Notes: generated from the sequence alone by a model not told the origin. Shown: positions 16,901 through 25,935, counted from the first letter of the stretch. The stretch: 64,000 bases of DNA from CAVSWT01 sp963782985 (GCA_963782985.1 CAWALU010000006.1:629519-693518), one strand, 5' to 3'. Numbers and translations: made by a program.

Positions 16901-17581
16901 AAATAAAAATAAAAAAGCTGTAATAATTTTTATTCGCTTTCCAGTTAAAGGAAAAGTAAAAACCAGATTAGCTCTATCAGTAGAAAAAGAAAAGGCGTAC
17001 CATATTTATAAAATTTTAGTTGAGAATTTTTTAAATGAATGTTTGAAACTGGACGAAGAAATTTATGATTTATTTATTTTTTGTGTGGAAGAAAACCGCT
17101 CAGACAAAAATAATTTTTTAATTGATAAAAGATTTGAAATGCATCTTCAAAATGGAGATAGCCTTGGTGATAAAATGAATAATGCTTTCCAAAAGGTTTT
17201 TGATTTAAAATATAAGCAGGCAATATTATTTGGCACAGACCTGCCGGATTTGAATTCTGAAATTTTAACACATGCTTTTTCAATCTTAAATAAAAATGAT
17301 TCTGTCGTCGGACCCGCTGCCGATGGAGGTTTTTATTTGCTGGGATCAAAAAATATTTTCCGGATATTTTTGATGGAATAAAATGGAGCGCTAATTCTGT
17401 TTATCAAAAAATGATTGAAAAGTTTAAGCTAAAAAAATTAAGTTATGCCGTCATTAATGAACTTACGGATATTGACGTAGTAGAAGATTTGAAAAACTGG
17501 TTTGACAAAAACAAGCTCAATAAAAATAATCCGCTTATAAAATTCTTATTAAATGGAAAAATAAATATTACAAATCAATGA
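16893..17581 (+). pseudogene. DUF2064/TIGR04282 nucleotidyltransferase-like glycosyltransferase, frameshifted
   Basis: This CofC-like GT-A family (arsenosugar-type TIGR04282) transfers nucleotide-activated groups. The frame opens at ATG 16893 (a TTG sits at 16887) and shows IFIRFPVKGKVKTRLA, LFGTDLPDLNSEIL and GPAADGGFYLLG, then stops at 17381. From about 17346 another frame continues the family perfectly: KKYFPDIFDGIKWSANSV and later INELTDIDVVEDLKNW, to a stop at 17581. One base is missing near the A6 run at 17347-17352. Together with the gutted GT2 gene just upstream, this suggests loss of a two-gene unit. A sequencing deletion in the homopolymer is the alternative for this one. Confidence 0.8.
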
Positions 17582-17582
17582 A

Positions 17583-18932
17583 TTAATTTTTTAGCTCGTT
17601 CATCGTCTTATCAATTCTATCCCGCAATTCGTCTATCCAGTCCAAGTGTTCAGACTTCATTAAACATGCACGGAGGCATGTAACATTTTCGCTATCCAAA
17701 CGTATTTCGCTTTCTTCTATTTTTGAAGAAGGTAAATTTAATATTGATAGATATAATTTATTCTCCTCCGCCTTTTTGAAAAATAATTTTGAAAGCTCCG
17801 AAATTTTTTGCGTACTCTCTGCTTTAATAATCCAAACCACAATATCTAATTCCGGTTCTATAATTAATTTTAATCTGTTGTCGTTTTTAATTTTATCGGC
17901 AAGCAGCAAAGCAGCTTCACGACTTTTAGAAATCTCATCGGCAAACACGCTGCTTTGTTTTAAAGGCAGCAATTGTTGAGTGGCCCACAAACCAATAGCA
18001 GCCGCCCCGGGGCGAGAGCATTCCAAACTTATCTCGCCAAGATGAATATCATTAGAACTGTAATAAGTATATGGCGAATCGTGTAAATAAAATTTGGCTA
18101 CCGAAATATCTTTAAATAAAATACAACCGCATCCATAAGGCTGAAGCCCGTGTTTATGCGGATCAATTACAATGCTATCAACTTGACTTAACAATTCAAA
18201 AGTTTTTTTTGTAGTTTGATTTAAGTTATTGGCCAACGTGAAATATCCGCCGTATGCCGCATCTGCATGAATTCTAAATTTATATTTTTTTTGAAGAGAA
18301 ATTATTTTCTCTAGCTCATCAACGCTGCCTGTTCCGGTTGTTCCAATCGTAGCAACAACCGTCCCGATATTATTATTCTTTAAACAATTCTCTAAATCAT
18401 TAAAATCAATTTTTCCTTGCTGCGTTGATTTTATTTTTAAAAACTTCAAACCTAAAACTTCGCTAATTCTTTGATGAGTGTAATGAGCTTGATCCGACGC
18501 AGCAATTATTTTATCAGGATTTAATTTCCCGGAAATCCACAAAGCTTCAAGGTTCGCCATCGTTCCTCCGCCAGTTAAATGCCCCAAATGATTTTCCCAG
18601 CCGAACATTTTTGAAATTTCTGCAACGGCTTCTTTTTCCATTTTTGAACTTGCTCTTCCTCCATCCAACGCATGATTGTTAGGATTTATCCACATGCTTA
18701 ACATATAAGCTGCGCGCGCTATGGGATGAGGCGGCTTTAACATTTGCCCGGCATAAAGCGGATGAAAGTATGGATAGTTATCTTTTAGCTTATCGGCTGT
18801 TTCTGATAAAATATTTTCAATTTTTTTATAATCAAAATTATTTACGGATGGGATGTCAGGCAGTTCAAAGTTAGAGTCTAACTTATCAATCATTCTGCCA
18901 AGAATATTTAATGTTTCTTTTTCAAAATTCAT
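17583..18932 (-). CDS. PLP-dependent group II amino-acid decarboxylase family protein
   Basis: The 449-residue protein is a fold-type I PLP enzyme of the aromatic-amino-acid/diaminobutyrate/glutamate decarboxylase group. Visible blocks are GGRASSKMEKEAV, LTGGGTMANLEALWIS, HADAAYGGYF and the Schiff-base segment DPHKHGLQPYGCGCILF, with Lys in HKHG. The substrate cannot be decided: aspartate, tyrosine or tryptophan decarboxylases all share these features, and some members are aldehyde synthases. It is convergent with the broken TIGR04282 gene (1 bp between the stops) and divergent from the radical SAM gene at 19059. No transporter that would hint at amine export is adjacent. Confidence 0.88.
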   Translation of the reverse strand: MNFEKETLNILGRMIDKLDSNFELPDIPSVNNFDYKKIENILSETADKLKDNYPYFHPLYAGQMLKPPHPIARAAYMLSMWINPNNHALDGGRASSKMEKEAVAEISKMFGWENHLGHLTGGGTMANLEALWISGKLNPDKIIAASDQAHYTHQRISEVLGLKFLKIKSTQQGKIDFNDLENCLKNNNIGTVVATIGTTGTGSVDELEKIISLQKKYKFRIHADAAYGGYFTLANNLNQTTKKTFELLSQVDSIVIDPHKHGLQPYGCGCILFKDISVAKFYLHDSPYTYYSSNDIHLGEISLECSRPGAAAIGLWATQQLLPLKQSSVFADEISKSREAALLLADKIKNDNRLKLIIEPELDIVVWIIKAESTQKISELSKLFFKKAEENKLYLSILNLPSSKIEESEIRLDSENVTCLRACLMKSEHLDWIDELRDRIDKTMNELKN

Positions 18933-19058
18933 TTTAAAACTTTTAAATAAATGTTAAAAAAATTACTTCAATTATAATCAATTAAAAAAATAGATTCTTT
19001 TTATCACATAAAAATTTAATACATATAATTATATTAACTAAAAAAAATCCGGTAATTT

Positions 19059-20129
19059 ATGTTTGAACAAACGGTAGCGGGCAGGGCTTCGCGCTTAAAT
19101 CCTAAAAATAGATTTGAAAAATTATCAGTTGAAGATTTCAATCAAGATGAAGTTGATAATTTTTACGAATCAGATGTTGAAAAGAAAATTCCTACAACTT
19201 TTTTGCAAGATGATTCACTCAGCGTAATTTCAAAAAATGATAGTCCTGATTTAGGATTTGATTATTCATTTAATCCTTACCGAGGGTGCGAACATGGATG
19301 CATTTATTGTTATGCGAGACCGACGCATGAATTTCTCGGCTTTTCATCAGGGCTAGATTTTGAGACTAAAATAATGGTCAAGACAAATGCGGCGAATCTT
19401 TTAGAAAAGGAATTATCTAAAAAAAATTATATTCCAAAATTAATTATGTTTTCAGGCAACACTGACTGCTATCAGCCGTTGGAAAGAAAATTAAAAATTA
19501 CTCGAGAAGCGCTAAAAGTTTGTTTGAAATATAAAAACCCCGTCGCGGTAATTACAAAAAATTTATTAGTTCAAAGAGACGTTGATATCCTCAAAGAAAT
19601 GGCGGAAGAAAAATTAATAACTGTTACGCTTTCTATTACAAGCCTTGATTCAAAGCTCTGCCGAAAAATGGAACCTCGTACGGCTTCGCCAATAAAAAGG
19701 CTTGAGACAATTGAACTGATGTCTAAAAATAATATTCCCGCCGGAGTAAATATTGCCCCGATAATTCCGGGTTTAAACGATGAAGAAATTCCTTCAATTC
19801 TAAAAGCTGCAGCGGAGTGGGGGGCGGTTTATGCGGGTCATATTATGCTTCGACTGCCTTATCAAGTTAAAGATTTATTTGTCGAGTGGCTGCAAAGGGA
19901 ATTTCCGGACCGGGCAAAAAAAATAATAAATAAAATTAAAGAGATGAGAAACGGAAAACTTAATTCATCCGAATTCGGCAAAAGATTTTCTGCTGACGGC
20001 GAGCAGGCTGAAATAATACAAAATCTGTTTCTGCTAAGCTGCAAAAAATATGGTTTGAATAAAAAGAGAATAGCGCTTGATGCAAACAATTTTGTTAATT
20101 CATATAACAAACAACTTGAGTTATTTTAG
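19059..20129 (+). CDS. PA0069/Rv2578c-family radical SAM protein
   Basis: The 356-residue protein carries the radical SAM cluster motif CEHGCIYC (residues 77-84; CxxxCxxC) within NPYRGCEHGCIYCYARPTHE, which is diagnostic of the PA0069/Rv2578c family related to spore photoproduct lyase. FSGNTDCYQPLE and RTASPIKRLETI are further family blocks. The reaction of this widespread family is not established; DNA repair has been proposed because of the lyase relationship. The gene stands alone, with its own upstream region shared with the divergent decarboxylase gene. Length and start (ATG 19059, MFEQTVAGRASRLNP) are normal. Confidence 0.92.
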   Translation: MFEQTVAGRASRLNPKNRFEKLSVEDFNQDEVDNFYESDVEKKIPTTFLQDDSLSVISKNDSPDLGFDYSFNPYRGCEHGCIYCYARPTHEFLGFSSGLDFETKIMVKTNAANLLEKELSKKNYIPKLIMFSGNTDCYQPLERKLKITREALKVCLKYKNPVAVITKNLLVQRDVDILKEMAEEKLITVTLSITSLDSKLCRKMEPRTASPIKRLETIELMSKNNIPAGVNIAPIIPGLNDEEIPSILKAAAEWGAVYAGHIMLRLPYQVKDLFVEWLQREFPDRAKKIINKIKEMRNGKLNSSEFGKRFSADGEQAEIIQNLFLLSCKKYGLNKKRIALDANNFVNSYNKQLELF

Positions 20130-20232
20130 AATATAAATCAAATCATTTCATTTTTTTTTAATTCGAATCATAAACCTTTATTTGCTAACTTTAAATGTTT
20201 TCAAAATATTTTAAAGGAATACTTTTCAAATT

Positions 20233-20502
20233 ATGGCTCAGAAAAATAATAAACCCAGAGAACGACAAATAGGTAAAACTAAAATTGAAAAGAAACATCT
20301 CATCGATCCAAAGTATAAAAATACAGTTTGGACAGTAGTTGTCTTAATAATTTTATTAATATTTTTTATAGTTAATAATACTAGGGATGTGCCGGCGCAA
20401 GGACCTTATCCGCCAAATTATAAGCAAGGTGAAAAATTAAAAGTTGATACAACAGTGGATGTTAGACTTCAAGTAGACACAAAAAAACATTTAGATAAAT
20501 AA
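20233..20502 (+). CDS. Small single-TM protein, unknown
   Basis: The 89-residue protein has a basic N-terminal 30 residues (KNNKPRERQIGKTKIEKK), one hydrophobic helix (about 36-52, VWTVVVLIILLIFFIVN) and a soluble tail with Pro-rich PAQGPYPPNYKQGE. The positive-inside rule places the N-terminus in the cytoplasm and the tail outside. It ends 13 bp before the TlpA-like lipoprotein gene, so co-transcription and a joint envelope role are likely. I do not recognise the family. Confidence 0.72.
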   Translation: MAQKNNKPRERQIGKTKIEKKHLIDPKYKNTVWTVVVLIILLIFFIVNNTRDVPAQGPYPPNYKQGEKLKVDTTVDVRLQVDTKKHLDK

Positions 20503-20527
20503 TTATTTTTTTAAGATGAGGAAAACC

Positions 20528-21085
20528 ATGAATATATTTGGAAAAATTATACCTGCATTTTTTTTAATGGGTGTTTTATTTTTGATAGGATGTTCGGACA
20601 AAAATAAAGTAGAAGAAAATAATTCTTCTAATAATAATATAAGTATGAAATCGCAGAAGTCTGACGACAAAGATTCAGCGCCTAATTTTTCATTGCAAAG
20701 TATTGATGGAAAAACAGTAAGCTTAAATAATTACAAAGGTAAAGTTGTTATTTTAGATTTTTGGGCAACCTGGTGCGGACCTTGTAGAAAAGGCATTCCC
20801 GATTTAGTTGCTCTTCAAAGTAAATATAAAGATGATCTAGTTGTTATTGGAGTTTCATTAGACACCAGTACAAAAAATGATGTTATGCCGTTTGCGAAAG
20901 AATTTAAAATAAATTACCCCGTTGTTTACGGCAATGAAAATATTGCAAATAATTACGGCGGCATAAATGCAATTCCTACAAGTTTTGTAATTGATAAAGA
21001 TGGAAAGATCGCCGCAAAGTACGTTGGATTAGTCGAGCCGGATACTTATGTAAAGCATATTGAAAATTTGAAATCAAAATCATGA
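20528..21085 (+). CDS. TlpA/ResA-family thiol-disulfide lipoprotein
   Basis: This periplasmic thioredoxin-like protein reduces or shuffles disulfides, often during cytochrome c maturation. It has a lipoprotein signal (FFLMGVLFLIGC, with Cys in the lipobox LIGC), a 30-residue polar linker and a thioredoxin fold with WATWCGPCRKG (CxxC). A cis-Pro loop (GGINAIPTSFVIDKDGKIA) follows. Two ATGs are possible: 20516 and 20528. GAGGAAAACC directly before 20528 looks like a ribosome-binding site, so 20528 is chosen (185 residues). It follows the 89-residue membrane protein by 25 bp. The redox partner is not evident. Confidence 0.9.
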   Translation: MNIFGKIIPAFFLMGVLFLIGCSDKNKVEENNSSNNNISMKSQKSDDKDSAPNFSLQSIDGKTVSLNNYKGKVVILDFWATWCGPCRKGIPDLVALQSKYKDDLVVIGVSLDTSTKNDVMPFAKEFKINYPVVYGNENIANNYGGINAIPTSFVIDKDGKIAAKYVGLVEPDTYVKHIENLKSKS

Positions 21086-21097
21086 AATACTTGAAAA

Positions 21098-21153
21098 GAC
21101 ATTCTCAGAACGTCTTTACATAAATATAACGTAAAGACGTTTTGAAAACGTCT
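21098..21153. repeat. Cluster of AGACGTTT-type palindromes
   Basis: Three overlapping inverted repeats are visible. AGACATTCT/AGAACGTCT has one mismatch (21098-21116). AACGTCTTTAC (21109-21119) pairs with GTAAAGACGTT (21131-21141). AGACGTTTT-G-AAAACGTCT is perfect (21135-21153). The last one touches the TAG stop of the DUF2905 gene (21154-21156). The form fits a dispersed REP/BIME-like element that may also end transcription from both sides. Confidence 0.65.
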
Positions 21154-21378
21154 CTATTTTTTAAAAAGATAAATAATAAAACTTATGATTAGACTTAAAA
21201 GAATTGAAGTAACGATGGGAAAATAGAAAGTAAAATTTTTCTTTTTGATTATTATATCGCCGGGCAGTTTACCTAAAAATGGGATCTTATCTCCAAATAA
21301 AAAAAATATTCCTAGAATAATTATTAAAATTCCTACTGCAATTAAAATTTTACCAAGGGGCTGGAAATCGGGAAACAT
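21154..21378 (-). CDS. DUF2905 family small membrane protein
   Basis: The 74-residue protein matches DUF2905 over its length: FPDFQPLGKILIAVGILIII, then GDKIPFLGKLPGDI, then a second hydrophobic helix. It has two membrane helices with a short polar loop containing the signature LGKLPGDI. The function of the family is unknown. It lies 22 bp downstream of the start side of nothing on its own strand; the PorV-like gene at 21401-22450 precedes it by 22 bp, so the two are probably co-transcribed. Its stop codon abuts a palindromic repeat cluster. Confidence 0.9.
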   Translation of the reverse strand: MFPDFQPLGKILIAVGILIIILGIFFLFGDKIPFLGKLPGDIIIKKKNFTFYFPIVTSILLSLIISFIIYLFKK

Positions 21379-21400
21379 AATAATTCAAAATTTACTTAAA

Positions 21401-22450
21401 TTAAAATACATCCCGCATAAATTTTGGCTCTTCCAAAGTGAGGATTAAAGAAATGCGGTGGGTGTCGTCTAATCTTTCTAATTCCGAATAACTGAAGCGC
21501 GCAAATGAATAATCAATATTTAATTTTGGAAGCTTAATTCCCGCGCCAATTGTAAATTGTTTTACGTCCGTATAGCCGCCGCGGATGGCAAAAATATTTT
21601 TATAATTGTATTCTATGCCGGCGTGCATATCAAAACTAACCGGTCCAACGTTAAAGTTTGAAGCGAATCTTCTATTCTCAAATCTAACATCAAAATCCAA
21701 AGCTGGAGTTAACGTTCCTCCTAAAAATTCTGAACCGTAGGCTGCGCCTAATTTTAAGGTTGGAGAAATTAATTCATTTCTGCCGGTGCTCCAAGCGACC
21801 AGCGTGGTGGTTATATCCTGCACATTGGCTCCAACAAATAAATTTTCAGCTGGCGAATATAAAGCTCCCACATCAAAACCAATTCCCGTTGCGCCGTAAT
21901 CTCCAATATCCCTTCTAATAATTTTAACATTAGCGCCATAAGAAAAATTTTGGGAATGGCGTTTTGCAAATGAAAAATAAAAAGCATAATCCTGATTGCT
22001 GAATTCAGTTATCAAACCAATGTCAGGTCTAAAGTTGGGATCATTAACATCATTAATATCAGCAACGCCATCACCATTAATATCTATTATTGCATTGCGA
22101 GTATCGGGAATTCCGTCAACCGCAAGTCTTATTCCGCTTACGCTGAATGTTAAATCTTTTCCAAACGGAATCGCTACTGCTGCATAATCATAATTTACCA
22201 GGTTACCAAATTGTTCGGAGTGCATTAAAGAAATTTGAGGATAATTTAAACTTGCCAAACCTGCTGGGTTATAATATCCGGCGGTAACATCGTTTGCCAG
22301 CGCAGTAAATGCGCCGCCCATACCGGAAGGTCTGCCGCCGACCCCCAAAGCCATAAACTCGCCTGCGTATTTTGCAATTACAGTTTGCGCATTTAGGTTA
22401 TAAAAAATTGATAAAAAGAAAATCGGGATGAATAAGAATTTTTTCGGCAT
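21401..22450 (-). CDS. PorV/PorQ-family outer-membrane protein with an EF-hand-like loop
   Basis: The 349-residue protein has a signal peptide (cleavage near LNAQ) followed by the hallmark N-terminus of the PorV/UPF0164 family: GVGGRPSGMGGAFTALANDV and YYNPAGLASL. This predicts a FadL-like 14-strand barrel. In type IX secretion, PorV carries cargo to the attachment complex; outside that system the role of such proteins is unclear. Residues about 122-133 read DINGDGVADIND, a near-perfect calcium-binding EF-hand/dockerin loop inside an extracellular loop. The gene is followed by DUF2905. No canonical sorting-domain cargo was seen in the window. Confidence 0.85.
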   Translation of the reverse strand: MPKKFLFIPIFFLSIFYNLNAQTVIAKYAGEFMALGVGGRPSGMGGAFTALANDVTAGYYNPAGLASLNYPQISLMHSEQFGNLVNYDYAAVAIPFGKDLTFSVSGIRLAVDGIPDTRNAIIDINGDGVADINDVNDPNFRPDIGLITEFSNQDYAFYFSFAKRHSQNFSYGANVKIIRRDIGDYGATGIGFDVGALYSPAENLFVGANVQDITTTLVAWSTGRNELISPTLKLGAAYGSEFLGGTLTPALDFDVRFENRRFASNFNVGPVSFDMHAGIEYNYKNIFAIRGGYTDVKQFTIGAGIKLPKLNIDYSFARFSYSELERLDDTHRISLILTLEEPKFMRDVF

Positions 22451-22586
22451 GTATTAAGTTTCCGCTGTAACTTTATTTTATAAAAAAAACTGAAAAAAGA
22501 TTGCCAATTTGAGTTTGAAAGTCAAGGCTAATTTTGTGTTACGGAGTTGTTGAAAATTGGAGTAGGGGAGAAATGGAAACACCAAT

Positions 22587-22658
22587 TTCAATCATTCATT
22601 CACCTATCTCAACTTCCAAACTTCCATTATTCCAACGTTCCAAAACTTCATCGTCCTA
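22587..22658. repeat. Octamer-period repeat after gpmA
   Basis: Plus-strand units of exactly 8 bp can be laid out: TTCAATCA, TTCATTCA, CCTATCTC, AACTTCCA, AACTTCCA, TTATTCCA, ACGTTCCA, AAACTTCA, TCGTCCTA. The TTCCA core is strongest in the middle four. In the gpmA direction this reads as TGGAA-type octamers starting at the stop codon. It is the same class as the array after the BatA-type gene at 59152. Confidence 0.6.
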
Positions 22659-23402
22659 CTTCGCTTTACCTTGATTTGCTACGGCGTTTGCAGCTTTAGC
22701 AATTTCTTCCGGATCGCCGAGATAATAATGTTTAATTGGTTTCAAATCATCATCCAATTCATAAACAAGCGGAACGCCCGTGGGAATATTTAAACTTACA
22801 ATTTCTTCCTCAGAAATATTATCAAGATATTTTACTAACGCACGCAGACTATTTCCATGAGCCGCTATAATTACCCGCTTTCCGCTTTGTATTGTCGGAG
22901 CAATTGTTTCTTTCCAATAGGGAAGAAATCTTTCAACGGTATCTTTTAGACATTCAGTTAATGGAAGTTCATTTTCATTCAGATCGCCGTAACGTCTATC
23001 ATTTCCGGGATATCTTTCATCATTTTTTTCTAAAACCGGAGGCGGCGTATCATAACTTCTTCGCCAAATTTTAACTTGCTCATCGCCATATTTCTCCGCG
23101 GTTTGCGCTTTGTTTAAACCTTGAAGAGAGCCGTAATGTCGTTCATTCAAACGCCAGCATCTATAAACCGGAATCCACATCATATCCAATTCATCCAAAG
23201 AAATCCATAAAGTTCTAATTGCTCTTTTTAAAACTGAAGTAAAAGCAACGTCAAAAACAAATCCATCTTGTTTTAATTGCTGTCCTGCTCGCTTCGCTTC
23301 CTTTAATCCTTGCTCGGAAAGATCGACATCAGTCCAACCTGTAAATAAATTTTCTTTATTCCAAACGCTCTCACCGTGGCGTAATAAAACTAATTTGTGC
23401 AT
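22656..23402 (-). CDS. gpmA: 2,3-bisphosphoglycerate-dependent phosphoglycerate mutase
   Basis: GpmA interconverts 3- and 2-phosphoglycerate in glycolysis through a phosphohistidine. The 248-residue product is of typical length. The catalytic motif is LLRHGESVWN (residues 6-15, His in RHG), followed by FTGWTDVDLSEQG, LNERHYGSLQGLNKAQTAEK, RRSYDTPPP and the second catalytic histidine in AAHGNSLRALVKYL. The start ATG at 23402 is preceded by GAAAGGAT, a reasonable ribosome-binding site. The stop codon merges with an octamer repeat. It stands alone between the PorV-like gene and nhaA. Confidence 0.96.
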   Translation of the reverse strand: MHKLVLLRHGESVWNKENLFTGWTDVDLSEQGLKEAKRAGQQLKQDGFVFDVAFTSVLKRAIRTLWISLDELDMMWIPVYRCWRLNERHYGSLQGLNKAQTAEKYGDEQVKIWRRSYDTPPPVLEKNDERYPGNDRRYGDLNENELPLTECLKDTVERFLPYWKETIAPTIQSGKRVIIAAHGNSLRALVKYLDNISEEEIVSLNIPTGVPLVYELDDDLKPIKHYYLGDPEEIAKAANAVANQGKAK

Positions 23403-23594
23403 TTATAATCCTTTCAAAAAAATAATAACTAACCCCATTTCTCAAAGATATTGGTCAGTGGGTAAAAAGTAAAACAGCAAAATTATTTAACTTGGTTTAT
23501 AAAAATAATTAGAGCTTAAGCAGAATGCAAAGTTCAGGCAGCAGTTCGCTTCCAAATACTATTAAATGCGGCATCATTAAATACAAAAGTAGGA

Positions 23595-24950
23595 TTAGTT
23601 TTTAAGTTGATTTAATTTTTTTAACCCAATTTTTAAAATGATAAAACCCACCACTCCTGAAATTAATGATGCGGTTAAAATTCCAACTTTAGAAATATTT
23701 AGCAGCGATTCTTCACTAAAAGCTAAATTTGCAATAAATAGAGACATCGTAAAACCTATGCCGGCTAATATTGCTGCGCCGTAAATTTTTGTCCAATTTA
23801 CATTTTTAGGCAGCGAAGCAAATTTAAGTTTTACTGATAAATATGAAAATAAAAATATTCCAATCTGCTTTCCGAAAAATAGTCCTGCAATAATTCCAAT
23901 ACTTATAGGATCCATTAGAGAGGCAAAAAAATCTTTTTTGAAAGCGACGCCTGCATTCGCGAGCGCAAACAGCGGCATAATAAAAAGCGTTACCCAGGGC
24001 GTAAGTCCATGTTCAAATCTTTGTAAAGGAGTTAAAATTCTTTCACAGTTTTTTTCCATTGCCTGTACAATTGATGACCGCTCTTCATTGGTTAAAACAT
24101 TTGTATTTTCTACGCCGGCTTTATCAAAATCATTCAATAAATTTTTTCCGTCAGTAAGAAATTCGCGGGTGTTAATTCTTGCAGACGCGGGAATAGTAAA
24201 TGCAAGTAAAACCCCGGCAATGGTTGCGTGAATACCCGACTGTAAAAAAGCCAGCCACAATCCGATTCCCAGCAGCGTATAAATTATTAGATTTCTAACG
24301 CCTAAAAAATTTGCGCCAATTAACAAAATTAAAAATCCGCCTGCTATGCCTAAGCTGATAAATGAAATGTTTGAAGTATAAAAAAATGCAATTACTAATA
24401 TGGCTCCAATATCATCCGCTATTGCTAAGGCGGTTATAAAAATTTTCAAACCGATAGGAACATTTTTACCGAGCAGCGCCATCAAACCAACTACAAAAGC
24501 AATATCGGTTGCCATGGGAATTCCCCAGCCGTCTGCTCCGTGGGTTGACGCATTAAATATATAATAAAATAGAGCAGGCAAAATCATTCCGCCAAGCGCC
24601 GCCGCTACAGGAAGAGCAGCCTGCCTTGCCGAAGATAATTCACCTACCAAAAATTCTCTTTTTATTTCAAGCCCCACAACAAAAAAGAAAATTGCCATTA
24701 GTCCGTCATTTATCCAATGATGAATAGAATAATTTAATTCTGAGTTTGCAAATGAAATGGAAATTTTTGTGTGCCAGAAATGGAAATAACTTTCAGCAAA
24801 AGGGGAGTTAGCCCAGACTAACGCTATGATTGTGCAGAATAATAGCAGCAGTCCGCCCGAAATTTCAGACTGGATAAATACATCAAATGGTTTTGCAATA
24901 GTTTTTATCGGAGGTTTTTTGGAAACAATTTTTTCATTCATTTTCATCAA
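23595..24950 (-). CDS. nhaA: Na+/H+ antiporter NhaA
   Basis: NhaA exports Na+ in exchange for protons across the inner membrane and supports pH and salt homeostasis. The 451-residue protein has about 12 hydrophobic helices. Family blocks are FFFVVGLEIKREFLVGEL, the transport-site ALAIADDIGAILVIAFF with the two essential aspartates, and ATDIAFVVGLMALLG. A hydrophilic insert of about 60 residues (around 255-315, LTDGKNLLNDFDKAG onward) is longer than in the enteric protein but common in Bacteroidota. Start choice is ambiguous between TTG 24950, ATG 24947 and ATG 24941; this has little effect on the protein. Confidence 0.95.
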   Translation of the reverse strand: MMKMNEKIVSKKPPIKTIAKPFDVFIQSEISGGLLLLFCTIIALVWANSPFAESYFHFWHTKISISFANSELNYSIHHWINDGLMAIFFFVVGLEIKREFLVGELSSARQAALPVAAALGGMILPALFYYIFNASTHGADGWGIPMATDIAFVVGLMALLGKNVPIGLKIFITALAIADDIGAILVIAFFYTSNISFISLGIAGGFLILLIGANFLGVRNLIIYTLLGIGLWLAFLQSGIHATIAGVLLAFTIPASARINTREFLTDGKNLLNDFDKAGVENTNVLTNEERSSIVQAMEKNCERILTPLQRFEHGLTPWVTLFIMPLFALANAGVAFKKDFFASLMDPISIGIIAGLFFGKQIGIFLFSYLSVKLKFASLPKNVNWTKIYGAAILAGIGFTMSLFIANLAFSEESLLNISKVGILTASLISGVVGFIILKIGLKKLNQLKN

Positions 24951-25008
24951 ACTTTTTTAACTATTAATCATTTACTCTTTTACATTCAATTTTTAATAAG
25001 TTATCCGT

Positions 25009-25935
25009 TCATTTTAAAGGAGAATAAAATAACTTCGACCCGGGTATTTCTACTTCAGTTTTATAAACGGAATTTGTTTCGTCTTCAGTGATGAATAAAG
25101 TTTTAAAATCTTCTCCGCCGAATTCTACGTTGCTCGGTTTTTTACCGGGGGTTTCAAGCTTATTAATTATTTTACCTTCAGGAGAAATAACAAAAATTTG
25201 TCCGCCTCCAAAATGTGCGGCATACAAATTACTATTTTGGTCAAAAGCAATTCCATCGGGATCGCCGCCGGGCAATTCGATAAATATTTTTTTGTTATTT
25301 AGCTTTCCATTTTCATCAACATCAAAAGCTAAAATTCTGCTTTGCGCGGATTCGCATACGAACAATTTTTTTGCATCCAATGAAAAAGCAATTCCATTTG
25401 GAAAACATAGTTGGTCAGCAACTATTGTAATTTTTTTTGATTGATAATCAATTCGGAAAACTCTTCCATCGGGTTTATCCTTTCCGTAAGATTTTGGATC
25501 AGTGAAATAAAGATTGCCATTCTGATCAAATGCTAAATCGTTTGGGCGATTAAATTTTTTACCTTCAAATCCATCAGCGTAGATTGCAGCTTCACCTTCG
25601 GGGGTAATTTTAAGTATTGCTCCAATTCCATAATCGCAGGCGAATAAATTTCCATCTTTGTCAAAAGTTAATCCGTTGGTTTGTTTAAGTCTAAAAGGTT
25701 CTTGTGTCGAATCAATAAACTTAAAAGAAGAATCATTTGTAATTTTATTTATGTATCCGCCATAGCAGCTTGAGACGTAGAGATTATTTTTGCCATCCCA
25801 GGCGGGTCCTTCCGGAAAATTTAACCCATCTGCTATTTTTATAAATTTATTTTTATTTGATGAAGAGGTTTCCTGCTGCGGTAAAATAAAATTTGCGGAT
25901 AAAACTATTAAGAGCAAAAACATTTTTGTTTTCAT
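25009..25935 (-). CDS. SMP-30/gluconolactonase-like secreted beta-propeller
   Basis: The 308-residue protein has a signal peptide (MKTKMFLLLIVLSANFILPQ) and a six-bladed propeller with repeats such as NGLTFDKDGNLFACDYG, RPNDLAFDQNGNLYFTDP and DPDGIAFDQNSNLYAAHFG. This is the SMP-30/gluconolaconase/LRE family, whose characterised members hydrolyse lactones using a divalent metal bound by Glu, Asn and Asp; FPEGPAWDG and RPND supply such residues. It would act in the periplasm. The physiological substrate is not shown by the context: nhaA follows on the same strand after about 60 bp and is unrelated. Confidence 0.88.
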   Translation of the reverse strand: MKTKMFLLLIVLSANFILPQQETSSSNKNKFIKIADGLNFPEGPAWDGKNNLYVSSCYGGYINKITNDSSFKFIDSTQEPFRLKQTNGLTFDKDGNLFACDYGIGAILKITPEGEAAIYADGFEGKKFNRPNDLAFDQNGNLYFTDPKSYGKDKPDGRVFRIDYQSKKITIVADQLCFPNGIAFSLDAKKLFVCESAQSRILAFDVDENGKLNNKKIFIELPGGDPDGIAFDQNSNLYAAHFGGGQIFVISPEGKIINKLETPGKKPSNVEFGGEDFKTLFITEDETNSVYKTEVEIPGSKLFYSPLK

